64,000 nt of DNA from Embleya hyalina (GCF_003967355.1 NZ_BIFH01000031.1:124001-188000), one strand, 5' to 3'. Counted from the stretch's first letter, positions 9,502 through 18,561 are shown. A program made the numbers and translations. Notes: generated by a model not told the origin, from the sequence alone.

Positions 9502-10221
9502 ATGTGCTTGTCCGGCGTCGATGTCGTAGCGGAGCCGTGCCTGTCGTGCGGAGACACACCTGTGGACACGGCGACCACGAACGCCGCACGCGGACCCGGG
9601 CCCGGCGGTGGGGCCCATGCCGCGGCCGACGTGGACTTCGAGAGCGTGCGTTCGCGGCTGTTCGGGATCGCGTATCGCCAACTCGGTCGTCTCGTCGACG
9701 CCGAGGACGTCGTCCAGGACGTTTGGCTCCGCTGGCAGCGTGTGGACCGCGACCGGGTGCGGGACTGTGCGGCGTTCCTGGCGACCGTCACGACCCGTGC
9801 GGCGCTCAACGCGGCGACGTCGGCATGGGCGCGGCGCGAGATCAGCGTCGAGGACTGGAGCCCGCAGCGTGCGCCGGAGTCGGTCGATCCGGCGCCGGGC
9901 GCCGAACGACGGGAGGCGCTCGAGAACGCGGTGCGACTGCTGATGGAACGGCTGTCGCCGGTCGAACGCGCCGTGTACGTGCTGCGCGAGGCTTTCGAGT
10001 ACCCCTTCCGCGAAATCGCCGAACTCCTCGGTCTCAGCGAGGGCAATGCCCGGCAGTTGGCGTTCCGTGCGCGCAGGCACCTCGCGGGGCGCCGGCGCCT
10101 CCCGGTCGACCCGGCGGAGTCGGACCGGCTGCTGGAGGCCTTTCTGCGAGCGGCGCGCGCCGGCGACATGGCGAGCCTGCTCGGCCTGTTCGAGGGCCTG
10201 CGCACCCCGCCGAAGCCGTGA
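9502..10221 (+). CDS. ECF41/SigJ-like sigma factor lacking the SnoaL-like C-terminal domain
   Basis: 239 aa from ATG at 9502 (GAGGGGG ~7 nt upstream). Sigma region 2 spans residues ~49-110 (RLFGIAYRQLG, VDAEDVVQDVWLRWQ) and region 4 spans ~138-195 (LSPVERAVYVLREAF, YPFREIAELLGLSEGNARQL). Typical ECF41 proteins are ~290-300 aa and continue into a SnoaL-like domain with DGGG(K/R) and NPDKL motifs. This one stops after the first helix of that domain (LEAFLRAARAGDMASLLGLF). The inter-region WLPEP motif is also absent (EDWSPQ instead). It precedes a LAL regulator gene. The truncated form may be constitutively active or non-functional. Confidence 0.85.
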   Translation: MCLSGVDVVAEPCLSCGDTPVDTATTNAARGPGPGGGAHAAADVDFESVRSRLFGIAYRQLGRLVDAEDVVQDVWLRWQRVDRDRVRDCAAFLATVTTRAALNAATSAWARREISVEDWSPQRAPESVDPAPGAERREALENAVRLLMERLSPVERAVYVLREAFEYPFREIAELLGLSEGNARQLAFRARRHLAGRRRLPVDPAESDRLLEAFLRAARAGDMASLLGLFEGLRTPPKP

Positions 10222-10376
10222 GAACCGGTGCGCCGACCCAGGCGGGCCGCACGGCGGTCCAGGTGACGATCGGGCCGAATGCCCGAACCGCTCGCACGCG
10301 TCCATGATCACTGGTGCATCATGGGGACAGCCTCGGGCGGACGCGGGTCCGACCTCTATGACCTGCGGTGGTTTCG

Positions 10377-13148
10377 ATGTCGAACGGCACTCCGGTGCGC
10401 TGGCTGCGTGGCCGGCGCAGCGAATGCCTGACCCTGGACCAGGCCGTCGCCGATGCCAGGTCCGGGCAGAGCCGGGTGCTGGTGCTGCGCGGCGAGGCCG
10501 GGATCGGCAAGTCCGCGTTGGTGGAGCACATGGTGGGCAAGGCCGCCGAGTGCCGGGTCCTGCGCGTGGCCGGCGTCGAGTCCGAGATGGAACTGCCCTT
10601 CGCCGGACTGCACCTGCTGTGCATGCCGATGATGGGGCGGATCGACCGTCTCCCCGACCCGCAGCGCGATGCCTTGGCCGTCGCGTTCGGCCTCAGCGCG
10701 GGAAACGCGCCGGACCGCTTCATGGTCGGGCTGGCGGTCCTCAGCCTGCTGGCCGCGGTGGCGGAGGAGCAGCCACTGGTCTGCGTCGTGGACGACGCCC
10801 AGTGGCTGGACCGGGTCTCCGCGCAGGTGCTCGCCTTCGTCGCGCGGCGACTGCTGGCGGAGCACGTGGCGTTGGTGTTCGCGGTGCGTACGACGGCGCC
10901 CGCCGCGGCCGGCGAGTCGGCCGGCGATCCGTTGGCGGGGTTGCCCGGGTTGGTCGTCGGCGGGCTGCGGGACGACGACGCGCGCGCGCTCTTGGACACG
11001 GTGGTCCCCGGACGGCTGGACGCGCGCATCCGGGACCGCATCGTCGCGGAGACGCGCGGCAATCCGCTGGCGCTGCTGGAGTTGACCCGGGGGTTGACGC
11101 CGGCGGAACTGGCCGGGTTCGGACGCCCGGACGCGCTGCCGCTGGCGAGTCGGATCGAGGAGAGTTTTCTGCGCCAGATCGGGAGCCTTTCCGACGCGGC
11201 CCAGCGGCTGCTGCTGGCGGCGGCCGCGGAGCCGGTCGGGGACGCGTCGTTGCTGCGGAGGGTGGCCGAGCGGCTCGACATCACGGCGGACGCCGAACGG
11301 GCGGTCGAGGCGTCGGGACTGATCGAGTTCGGTCCGCGAGTGCGGTTCCGACATCCGCTGGTGCGTTCCGCGGCCTACCGCGGGGCCGATCCCGGAGCGC
11401 GCCGCGACGTGCACCGTGCGCTGGCCGAGGCGACCGATTCCGATTTCGACTCCGATCGTCAGGCCTGGCACCGGGCGCACGCGGCGGTCGCACCCGACGA
11501 AGCCCTGGCGGCGGAACTGGAGCGCTCCGCGGACCAGGCCAACGCCCGAGGCGGCATCGCGGCGGCGGCCGCGTTCCTCAGACGCGCGACCGAACTGACG
11601 CCCGATCCGCTCCGATACGGGACGAGGGCGGTGGCCGCCGCGCGTGCCGCCTTCGAGGCCGGAGCCCCCGACGCGGCACTCGAACTCGTCGCCGCCGCCG
11701 AGACGAGCCCCCTGGGCGACGTCGAGCGCGCACGCCTGGCCCGGCTGCGCGCCCAGATCGTCTTCGCCCGCAGACGCGGTAGCGAGGCTCTTCCGCTGAT
11801 GCTCGACGCGGCCGGGCGACTGGAACACGGTGACGGCGCCCAGGCGCGTGAGGCCTACCTCGAAGCGGTGGGAGCGGCGGTTTTCGGCGGTCGTCTCAAC
11901 GGACCGGTCGGCCTGCGGGACGTTGCCGAGGCCGCCCGTGCGGCACCGCGCGGACCCCGGCCCGGCAGGCCGGCGGACGCCCTCCTCGACGGACTGGCGA
12001 CGTGGTTCACCGAAGGGTGCACGAAAGGCGCGGCGCTGCTGAAGCCGGCACTGGGCGCGTTCCGGGGAGCCGCCGCGCGCAACGAGGACGATGTCATGCG
12101 CTGGCTCTGGTTGGCCTGGCCGGCCGCGGGCGACATGTGGGACGACGAGACGTGGCATGTGCTGACCACGCACGCGGTACGGGCGGCCCGCGAGACCGGC
12201 GCGCTCAACTTCCTTCCGCTGGCGCTCACGTACCGTGCCGCCGTGCACGTGCACGCGGGGGAGTTCGACCTCGCCTCCACGCTGACCGACGAGGCCGACA
12301 GCATCACCGAGGCGACCGGCAACTCGCCCCTGGGGTACGCCGCGCTGCTGCTCGTGGCCTGGCGCGGCAAGGACGTCCAGGCGGCGGAGGTGATCCGGGC
12401 CACCGTTCAGGACGCGACCGCCTGGGGCGAGGGGCGGGCTATCGGCAACGGCAACTACCTGCTCTCGGTGCTGTACAACGGCCTCGGCCGATACCGGGAC
12501 GCCCTGGGCAGCGCGCAACTGTCCGGTGAGCACGAGGACGTGGGGGTCGCCGGGTTCGCCCTCCTCGAACTCGTCGAAGCGGGCGTCCGCAGCGATGCCC
12601 CCGAGTCCGCCGCGGCGGCCCTGCGCCGACTCGAGGAACGCATCGGCGCGGACGGCACGGACTGGGGCCGGGGCGTGCTGGCCCGGTCGCGAGCGCTGCT
12701 CAGCGAAGGCGAGACGGCCGACCTGCTCTACCGCGAAGCCATCGAGCACCTGGAACACAGCCGGATCGCCGTCCACCTCGCTCGCACCCACCTGGTCTAC
12801 GGCGAGTGGCTTCGCCGGGAGAACCGGCGTGTCGACGCACGCGAGCACCTGCGTACCGCCTACGAGATGCTGCACGGCTTCGGCGCACGCGCCTTCGCCG
12901 AGCGGGCCCGCCGAGAACTCCAGGCCACCGGCGAATCGGTGCGCCGGAGCACGCTCGACCTGCGGGAGTCCCTTACCGCGCAGGAGGTCCAGATCGCCCG
13001 GCTGGCCGCCGACGGCAGGACGAACTCCGAGATAGGCGCCGAGTTGTTCATCAGCCCGCGCACGGTCGAATGGCACCTGCACAAGGTGTTCACCAAGCTC
13101 GGCATCAACTCGCGGAACAAGCTCCGCGAGGCGATGACCCGCGCCTGA
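10377..13148 (+). CDS. LuxR-family LAL-type ATPase transcriptional regulator (left copy)
   Basis: 923 aa; start at ATG 10377 with GGTGG 5 nt upstream, and a GTG at 10368 as alternative. Walker A is GEAGIGKS (residues ~37-44), Walker B is LVCVVDDAQWLD (~138-149), the middle is a long alpha-helical TPR-like region, and the C-terminus is a LuxR HTH (LTAQEVQIARLAADGRTNSE, ISPRTVEWHLHKVFTKLGI). LAL regulators are ATP-dependent activators of catabolic or biosynthetic genes; the target here is unknown. Its closest relative in the window is the LAL gene at 31308-34169. It follows the truncated sigma factor gene by 155 bp and is convergent with the hydrolase gene. Confidence 0.9.
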   Translation: MSNGTPVRWLRGRRSECLTLDQAVADARSGQSRVLVLRGEAGIGKSALVEHMVGKAAECRVLRVAGVESEMELPFAGLHLLCMPMMGRIDRLPDPQRDALAVAFGLSAGNAPDRFMVGLAVLSLLAAVAEEQPLVCVVDDAQWLDRVSAQVLAFVARRLLAEHVALVFAVRTTAPAAAGESAGDPLAGLPGLVVGGLRDDDARALLDTVVPGRLDARIRDRIVAETRGNPLALLELTRGLTPAELAGFGRPDALPLASRIEESFLRQIGSLSDAAQRLLLAAAAEPVGDASLLRRVAERLDITADAERAVEASGLIEFGPRVRFRHPLVRSAAYRGADPGARRDVHRALAEATDSDFDSDRQAWHRAHAAVAPDEALAAELERSADQANARGGIAAAAAFLRRATELTPDPLRYGTRAVAAARAAFEAGAPDAALELVAAAETSPLGDVERARLARLRAQIVFARRRGSEALPLMLDAAGRLEHGDGAQAREAYLEAVGAAVFGGRLNGPVGLRDVAEAARAAPRGPRPGRPADALLDGLATWFTEGCTKGAALLKPALGAFRGAAARNEDDVMRWLWLAWPAAGDMWDDETWHVLTTHAVRAARETGALNFLPLALTYRAAVHVHAGEFDLASTLTDEADSITEATGNSPLGYAALLLVAWRGKDVQAAEVIRATVQDATAWGEGRAIGNGNYLLSVLYNGLGRYRDALGSAQLSGEHEDVGVAGFALLELVEAGVRSDAPESAAAALRRLEERIGADGTDWGRGVLARSRALLSEGETADLLYREAIEHLEHSRIAVHLARTHLVYGEWLRRENRRVDAREHLRTAYEMLHGFGARAFAERARRELQATGESVRRSTLDLRESLTAQEVQIARLAADGRTNSEIGAELFISPRTVEWHLHKVFTKLGINSRNKLREAMTRA

Positions 13149-13203
13149 CCGCGACATACCGGCGCCTCCTGCCTCGGCCCGGGGCGGACCGCATCGGACC
13201 GGC

Positions 13204-13238
13204 GGACGTGCCGGGCGGGAGATCCGCCGGGCACGTCC
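13204..13238. terminator. bidirectional hairpin terminator
   Basis: Inverted repeat with a 15-bp stem (one G-G mismatch) and a 5-nt loop GAGAT, lying between convergent genes (LAL regulator and alpha/beta hydrolase). Left arm begins GGACGTGCC, right arm ends GGGCACGTCC. No T-run, as usual for high-GC actinomycetes. Confidence 0.75.
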
Positions 13239-13249
13239 CGGTCCGACGC

Positions 13250-13972
13250 TCAGCCCTGCTTCCCCTCGGCGGCGTCGACAATCGTGGCGGCAACCGCCTC
13301 GGGTCGGCTCGCCGCGATGGCGTGCGAGGCGTCGGCGACCTCGCGGGTTCCGCGCGAGGAGGCGCGTTCGGCCATGAAACGCAGTGTCTTTGCGGGGATG
13401 TTGAGATCCCGGCCGCCGAAGGCGAACCACGAGGGTACGGTCCGCCACGCGGGTTCGCCGGCCAGGCCGTCGGTCAACGCCCGCTCGGTGACCGGGCGTT
13501 GGGTCGCCGCCATCAGGGCGGCCTCGTCGGCGTACAGATCGGCGCAGAACTGTTGATGGAACCTGTCCTCGGCGATCCGGAACTCGTTGCCGCCGGAGGC
13601 GACCGGGTACGCGGTCAGCGTTTCCGCCAGGGAGCTGCCGGGGAACCTGCCCGACAGCCCGAAGGCGGACTCGCCGGTCTCGGGCGCGAACGCGGAGACG
13701 TAGACCAGGGATCGAACCGCCGGCAGATCGGCTGCGGCCTGGGTGATCACCATGCCGGCGTAGGAGTGGCCGACCAGGACGACGGGATGGCCGATGCCGT
13801 CGACGACGTCGCGTACGTAGGCCGTGTCGTCCGCCAGAGCGCGCAGCGGGTTGGCCACCGCGACGGCGTGGAGCCCGCGGCCGTCGAGTTGCCGGATGAC
13901 GCGGTTCCAACTCGCCGATTCGGCGAACGCGCCGTGGACGAGGACGACAACAGGCTGGTCGGTGGTGCTCAC
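13250..13972 (-). CDS. alpha/beta hydrolase (left copy, cytosolic)
   Basis: 240 aa from GTG at 13972 (AAAGGA 7 nt upstream). The protein begins with VVVLVHGAFAESASWN (oxyanion region HGxF), has the nucleophile elbow GHSYAG (Ser), a probable acid Asp in FGGRDLNIP and a catalytic His in DASHAI. It closely parallels the secreted hydrolase at 28726-29562 (shared ANPLRALADD, ATQRPVTERAL, DLNIPAKTLRFMAERA) but lacks that protein's signal peptide. Family members include chloroperoxidase/esterase-like enzymes; substrate unknown. Its start overlaps the stop of the deleted esterase remnant (GTGA). Confidence 0.88.
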   Translation of the reverse strand: MSTTDQPVVVLVHGAFAESASWNRVIRQLDGRGLHAVAVANPLRALADDTAYVRDVVDGIGHPVVLVGHSYAGMVITQAAADLPAVRSLVYVSAFAPETGESAFGLSGRFPGSSLAETLTAYPVASGGNEFRIAEDRFHQQFCADLYADEAALMAATQRPVTERALTDGLAGEPAWRTVPSWFAFGGRDLNIPAKTLRFMAERASSRGTREVADASHAIAASRPEAVAATIVDAAEGKQG

Positions 13973-14256
13973 GAGTGGTCCTTTCCGGTGTTCGGAGTGT
14001 TCTCGAGGGCCATGACGGACCGCGCGGTCGCGGCGGTCGTGGCCCGGGGGTCGAGGACGGGGTCGGGCATCACGAAGTCCTGGCGGATACCGTGCCGGCC
14101 GACGACGGTGTTCGGGACGTCCGCCGCGGTGCGCCGGCGGGTGAGGGCCTCGTTCGCGGTCGGGAACCGCGCGACGGCGTATGGGGACAGGAACGGGGGA
14201 TCGCACGTGGTGTCGGCGATCGCCAGGGCGGCGGGTTCGAGGGCGTGGTGGTTCAG
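13969..14256 (-). pseudogene. internally deleted alpha/beta hydrolase (esterase) remnant
   Basis: A 95-aa open frame beginning at CTG 14256 (CTGA overlap with the ferritin-like gene, GAAGGAA 8 nt upstream) and ending at TGA 13969. Its N-terminus (ALEPAALAIADTTCDPPFL) aligns with the N-terminus of the intact esterase at 27689-28639 (ILESAARALAEATANPPFL). Its C-terminal part (DFVMPDPVLDPRATTAAT) aligns with that esterase's C-terminus (DFMMLNPLRSTGATTAA). The catalytic middle (HGGG, GDSVGG) is missing, so about 220 residues have been deleted in frame. Reading is still coupled to both neighbours. A function as a small peptide is possible but I favour a relic. Confidence 0.65.
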
Positions 14257-16043
14257 GGCGTCGTTCCTTCGTCGGTGGTGGCGGGCTCTTCACGAAAGCC
14301 GATCCTTCGGTGGGTTCCGTCGCACAGCGGCTTGCCGGCGGAATGGCCGCACCGGCACAGCGTCGTTCGTGTGCGGGTCTCCAGGGGTTTGCCGTCCGCG
14401 CGGTGCACGGGCACTCCGCCGGTGACCCACAGCGCGCTCGCGAGGCCGTCCTCCTCCTCGAGGACCGAGACGGCCTGCGGCACGTCGACCTCGATGCTCT
14501 CGTCGTCGTGTTCCACGGCGTAGGTGTAGGAGCCCGAGGGGCAGTGGTCGATGCGCCCCATGATGTCGGAGCGCACGTCGGGGTCGTCGGTATCGTCGAG
14601 CATCCTGGCGATCGGTCGGGTGGCACCCACGCAGAAGGCCGCGTGGATGCACAACTCGCCGACCCGCCGCGCCGATATTCCGATGCCGTCGTGGACGTGC
14701 CGGAGTTCGCGGTACGGCGTGAGGACGGCGTTCTCGCTCCCGTCGAAGCCGACGAAGGCGTGCGTCCCGTCGCAGAACGGCTTCGCCTTCGAGTGGCCGC
14801 AGCGGCACAGGGCGTAGACGGGCTCGGTCGGCAGGTTCGCGCCGGTCTTCCAGGTCAGCGCGTCGTTGTTCTCCGGCGACACGATCTTGGTCTTGCGCCG
14901 CAGCGGGACGTCGCCGAAGACGAGGTACGGCCCGTCGGCGAGTACGGTGATCCGCCGCCGATCGCCGACGGGCCCGTCGCGCCGCTCGGGCGGCACGTAG
15001 TCGAAGGTGGGGCCGGCCGTCGTGTGCTCCCCGTCGGGCATCGACGTCAGCGCCTCGGCCTGCGTCCGAAGCCGGTACATCAGCCCGGTCGCGACCGGCA
15101 GCAGTCGCGGGCTGCCGTCGAACGCCTTCTCCAGCAGGCGGAGCAGCGTGCAGTAGGTGCGGTTGAACTCCTCCTGGGCGGCGCGGATGGGGTTGCCCGG
15201 CGCGTGGTCCTCGAGCCGCGGATTGCGCCGCATCGGGCGTACGCCCGCGAAGTCGACCGGGAGCGGTTCTCCGGTCGGCCCGGACCGCGGAGTGTCGCCG
15301 CGCCGGTGGCGGCGGCCGACGCTGAGCTCTCGGAAGCGGTAGTAGTGCGCGACCTCGTCCAGCTCGGGATCGTGGACGTCCCGGTCGCCGTCCCAGACCT
15401 CGCCCCGCAGCAGGCCCTCGCCCTGGTCGACGATCTCCTCCAACGCGGTCAGCGCCGACGCCAGGTTCACGACCTCGACCAGCCGTCCGGCGGTGTGCCG
15501 GAAATGGCAGTCCCGGACCTGGCGGGCGACATCGCCGCGGAAGACCTCCTCCTCGCCGAGCCGAGCGCACAGGTCGCGCAGCCCGTCGGTGATCGCGCCG
15601 TAGAACTGGCCGATCGTCGCGTATTCCTCGGCCTGCGCGGGCGCGTCCGCGGGCGCGGGCCGTTCGAGCCGCAGGAACTGCTCGAGGGCCTCCGCTCCGA
15701 ACGGGAGCAGCGACACCTCCAGGGACGGATCTCCGTGCGGCAGCCGCCGGGGGTGCGGCGGCAACATCCGCGGCGTATCCAGTTCGGGTCTGCCGCCGAC
15801 CGCGTTGAGGAGGTTGGCGACCAGGACCATGTGCAGCATCTCCTCGACGAAGACACCGGTGACGACCCGAGCGGCCTCGGGGTTTCGCGCCGGGTCCAGC
15901 GTGTAGAGCGCGCACAGATACGGAGGAAGGGTCGCATGCTCCAACTCGAGGGCCCATTGGAGGTGTTCGCGCAGATCGTGAACCGTGGTGATCCGCGCCG
16001 CCGCAGGGGACCGATCGTGTTCTCGCCGTGGCGGTTGATTCAC
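14253..16043 (-). CDS. ferritin-like (VioB-type) protein fused to two CDGSH iron-sulfur domains
   Basis: 596 aa from GTG at 16043, overlapping the methyltransferase stop as GTGA. Residues ~15-250 are a ferritin-like helical domain of the VioB/iminophenylpyruvate-dimer-synthase superfamily (DLREHLQWALELEHATLPPY, VFVEEMLHMVLVANLLNAVG; Glu/His candidates for metal binding). A CDGSH motif follows at ~413-428 (CRCGHSKAKPFCDGTH), then a Cys-containing Fer4_19-like segment (~463-502: CIHAAFC, DHCPSGSY), then a second CDGSH at ~563-578 (CRCGHSAGKPLCDGTH). Each CDGSH motif would bind a [2Fe-2S] cluster. It is probably a redox protein; substrate unknown. The paralogue at 40468-41538 has only the ferritin-like half. 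Confidence 0.88.
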   Translation of the reverse strand: MNQPPRREHDRSPAAARITTVHDLREHLQWALELEHATLPPYLCALYTLDPARNPEAARVVTGVFVEEMLHMVLVANLLNAVGGRPELDTPRMLPPHPRRLPHGDPSLEVSLLPFGAEALEQFLRLERPAPADAPAQAEEYATIGQFYGAITDGLRDLCARLGEEEVFRGDVARQVRDCHFRHTAGRLVEVVNLASALTALEEIVDQGEGLLRGEVWDGDRDVHDPELDEVAHYYRFRELSVGRRHRRGDTPRSGPTGEPLPVDFAGVRPMRRNPRLEDHAPGNPIRAAQEEFNRTYCTLLRLLEKAFDGSPRLLPVATGLMYRLRTQAEALTSMPDGEHTTAGPTFDYVPPERRDGPVGDRRRITVLADGPYLVFGDVPLRRKTKIVSPENNDALTWKTGANLPTEPVYALCRCGHSKAKPFCDGTHAFVGFDGSENAVLTPYRELRHVHDGIGISARRVGELCIHAAFCVGATRPIARMLDDTDDPDVRSDIMGRIDHCPSGSYTYAVEHDDESIEVDVPQAVSVLEEEDGLASALWVTGGVPVHRADGKPLETRTRTTLCRCGHSAGKPLCDGTHRRIGFREEPATTDEGTTP

Positions 16044-16981
16044 TGGTCTCTCGTTTCGCCGCTGGTCGGATCCGCATCGGCCGCCGGGGCACGATGGGAT
16101 GGCTGTCGGTCCCGCTCCGTTTCCCGGCCGTCGAACAGCGCGCCGAACAGGCGTTCGCCGTCCTCGTCGTCGCCCGTGACCGCGGTGGTCTCGCCTCCAT
16201 GCGGGGCATCGGGTCGGCTCCCGTCATCCCGTCGCCGGACCGCGTGGATCAGCTGTATCGAGGCCTGCCCGGACGCGAACAGGTGCGCGAAGCTCTCCTG
16301 CTGCGCCGCGGCCAGCGCGTAGGCGGGGTCGTCGTGGTGGCGGGCCGCGACGAACTCGGCGACCCGCGCGGCACGCCGAGACCACGACTGCGGTACGTCT
16401 CGGGGGCGTTCGATCTGTTCGACGAGGTCGAATCCGGCTCCGGCGAGGAGTTCGGAAAGCTCCCACTGGGCAGGGAAATGGTTGCCCTGCGGAATGGGGG
16501 AGACCCAGGGATCTCGCGCGACGACCACGAGCAGCCCCAGCGAGGCTCCGGGCTTGAGCACCCGGCGTATCTCGTCGAGCAGCGCCGCCTTGTCCCGGAC
16601 GGTGTCCAGCACCCCCAGGCACCAGACGGCGTCGATCGACTCCGATCGCAACGGCATCCGGCGTCCGTCGGCCATCAGGACGGGCAGCGCGAACATCCGG
16701 GTGGCGGCCCGGCAGGCGGCGGGCATACGTTCCAGCAGGATCGGCCGTACGCCGAAACGCCGGGCCGCCCAGGCCGCGGGACCACCGAGGCCGGCACCCA
16801 CGTCCAGCAGCACACTCCCGGCGGTCAGTTCGCACGCCTCGGCCAGCCACGCCAACGCGGCCGGGCTCGCACTGCCGCGGCAAGCCGCCGGGATTGCGTA
16901 GGCCTCTCCCAATTGCGCGACCGCGTCGGCGGTCCATACCGCGACGGCGTCGAACTCGGCTTCCATCGCCAACGCCGTCAT
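16040..16981 (-). CDS. class I SAM-dependent methyltransferase
   Basis: 313 aa from ATG at 16981 (GAGGAAAGG upstream). SAM-binding motif I is VLLDVGAGLGGPAAW (residues ~53-67); the acidic-loop/motif II area is VLMADGRRMPL, then SIDAVWCLGVLDTV and VLKPGASLGLLVVVA. A C-terminal acidic tail (GDDEDGERLFGALFDG, DPTSGETRD) is unusual and is shared with the deleted copy at 40034-40471, which helps define the pair. Substrate unknown. It is transcribed with the ferritin-CDGSH gene from the TGTCACA/GGTC promoter at 17149-17175. An ATG at 17096 in another frame with AGGAGG upstream lies in its leader. Confidence 0.85.
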   Translation of the reverse strand: MTALAMEAEFDAVAVWTADAVAQLGEAYAIPAACRGSASPAALAWLAEACELTAGSVLLDVGAGLGGPAAWAARRFGVRPILLERMPAACRAATRMFALPVLMADGRRMPLRSESIDAVWCLGVLDTVRDKAALLDEIRRVLKPGASLGLLVVVARDPWVSPIPQGNHFPAQWELSELLAGAGFDLVEQIERPRDVPQSWSRRAARVAEFVAARHHDDPAYALAAAQQESFAHLFASGQASIQLIHAVRRRDDGSRPDAPHGGETTAVTGDDEDGERLFGALFDGRETERDRQPSHRAPAADADPTSGETRDQ

Positions 16982-17148
16982 GGCGGGCCTTTCCTCGGGG
17001 CGGGAGGCGGTCCGGGCGGCCCCGCCTCCGAGGTTCCGGAGTCGCCCGCGCGCCGGGCAACCGCGTGGCGTGCGCGGCGACGGCCACGATCTCCATGCCG
17101 GGTCCTCCTGTGTGGCCGGGACTTCGTCGTCGCCCGGTTGCCAGGTAG

Positions 17149-17175
17149 GACCGGGTAGCCCGCGCTGCTGTGACA
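17149..17175 (-). promoter_or_regulatory. ECF41/SigJ-type promoter for methyltransferase-ferritin operon
   Basis: Minus strand: TGTCACA at 17175-17169, 16-nt spacer, GGTC at 17152-17149. It is divergent from the next element and lies 167 nt upstream of the methyltransferase ATG. Confidence 0.75.
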
Positions 17176-17215
17176 CCTTCACGGGAATCCCGATGCGCGA
17201 AAATTCGGACACCCG

Positions 17216-17242
17216 TGTCACAGGTGCGGGCCCGGCCCGGTC
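17216..17242 (+). promoter_or_regulatory. ECF41/SigJ-type promoter for the LtrA gene
   Basis: TGTCACA at 17216-17222, 16-nt spacer, GGTC at 17239-17242, 43 nt before the LtrA GTG. It is back to back with the promoter of the methyltransferase operon. Confidence 0.78.
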
Positions 17243-17285
17243 TTGCTCATGGGCACCCGCCCCGGAAAACGGAGGGACCGAGCCC

Positions 17286-18503
17286 GTGCCACCAGTAGCC
17301 GCGCTGTACCGGATCCGGATGCGGATGACCGCGCGAGCGATCGACGAGCCGCACCGCACCGCGAGCCCGCTCGAACTGCTCTTCGACCTCACCTTCGTGG
17401 TCGCGGTCGCCGCGGTCACCGCCCAGTTCGCACGCGACATCGCGGAAGGGCAAGCCCGGTCGGGAGTCGTTTCGTTCCTCGAGGTCTTCTTCGCCGTGTG
17501 GTGGGCGTGGATGAACTTCACCTGGTTCGCGTCCTCGTACGACACCGACGACGTCGCCTACCGGCTGCTGACGATGGTGCAGATGGCCGGTGTGCTGACC
17601 CTCGCCGCAGGGGTACCGGCCGCGGGTGCCGAGCCGGACTTCCGCCTCATCACCGCCGGCTATCTGGTCATGCGCGTCGCGCTCGTCGCGCAATGGCTGC
17701 GGGCCGCCGTCGAACACCCGGAGAGCCGCCGCACCGCTCTGCGATACGCCGCGGGCATCACGGCCCTGGAGGTCGGCTGGATTCTCCGCCTGACCCTGGC
17801 GGAGACCGGCGCCCTGCCCGACCGGGTCGACCTTCCGTCGTTCGTCGTCCTGGCCGCCCTGGAACTCGCCGTGCCGTGGTGGGCGGAACGCTCCGGACCG
17901 ACGGCCTGGCATCCACACCACATCGCCGAACGCTACGGCCTGTTCACGATCATCCTCTTCGGGGAGAGTGTCCTCGCCGCGTCCAACGGCGTCCGCGCCG
18001 CGCTCGACGCCTCTGCGGCCGGCGGCTCGCTGGTCGTCATCGTCGGCTCCGGCCTCGTCCTGCTGTTCGCCCTCTGGTGGCTCTACTTCCTTCTCCCCTC
18101 CGGGGAAGGGCTCAGCGAGCGCCGCCTCCGCTCCTACCCGTGGGGATACGGCCACTTCGGCGTCTTCGCCGCGCTCGCGGCTCTCGGCGCCGGACTGGAG
18201 GTCGCGGTCGAGCGGACCGGACACCACCTGGCGGTCTCACCGATCGCCGCCTGCTACGCGGTCGCCGCCCCGACGGCCCTCTTCGTCGTGTTGCTGCATG
18301 CGACCCATACACCCATCCTGGCCCCGCACGTCATCCCGGCCGCGGTGGCGCTGTGCGGCGCGGCGGCCTTCCTGCTCCTGCCCCTGGCGGCGCCCGTGGC
18401 CGGGACGGCCGCCGTCGTCGCCGCGCTGGCCGTCGTCGCCGTGCTGATGGTCCTCGCGACGTACCTCGCCGCGGCCCGGCGGTACGCGCCGGTCGGAGCA
18501 TGA
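17286..18503 (+). CDS. low temperature requirement protein A (LtrA) family membrane protein
   Basis: 405 aa from GTG at 17286 with GGAGG ~9 nt upstream. The family signature is clear: ASPLELLFDLTFVVAVAAVT near the N-terminus, FFAVWWAWMNFTWFASSYDTDD, HIAERYGLFTIILFGESVLA, and ~10 hydrophobic segments through to the C-terminus. LtrA proteins are integral membrane proteins of unknown activity, originally linked to growth at low temperature in Listeria. The promoter element immediately upstream suggests control by the ECF41-type sigma factors. Confidence 0.9.
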   Translation: MPPVAALYRIRMRMTARAIDEPHRTASPLELLFDLTFVVAVAAVTAQFARDIAEGQARSGVVSFLEVFFAVWWAWMNFTWFASSYDTDDVAYRLLTMVQMAGVLTLAAGVPAAGAEPDFRLITAGYLVMRVALVAQWLRAAVEHPESRRTALRYAAGITALEVGWILRLTLAETGALPDRVDLPSFVVLAALELAVPWWAERSGPTAWHPHHIAERYGLFTIILFGESVLAASNGVRAALDASAAGGSLVVIVGSGLVLLFALWWLYFLLPSGEGLSERRLRSYPWGYGHFGVFAALAALGAGLEVAVERTGHHLAVSPIAACYAVAAPTALFVVLLHATHTPILAPHVIPAAVALCGAAAFLLLPLAAPVAGTAAVVAALAVVAVLMVLATYLAAARRYAPVGA

Positions 18504-18534
18504 CGCGGACGCCGAAGTGGGAAGGTGGTGACGG

Positions 18535-18561
18535 TGTCACAATCGGCGGTTCTGTTCGGTC
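18535..18561 (+). promoter_or_regulatory. ECF41/SigJ-type promoter for the NDH-2-like gene
   Basis: TGTCACA at 18535-18541, 16-nt spacer, GGTC at 18558-18561, 34 nt before the GTG start of the dehydrogenase gene and just after the LtrA stop codon. Confidence 0.78.

Noticed and set aside
10356-13910. Long open frame (1,184 codons) on the minus strand
   Set aside because: It is the antisense shadow of the left LAL gene; no domain can be read in it.
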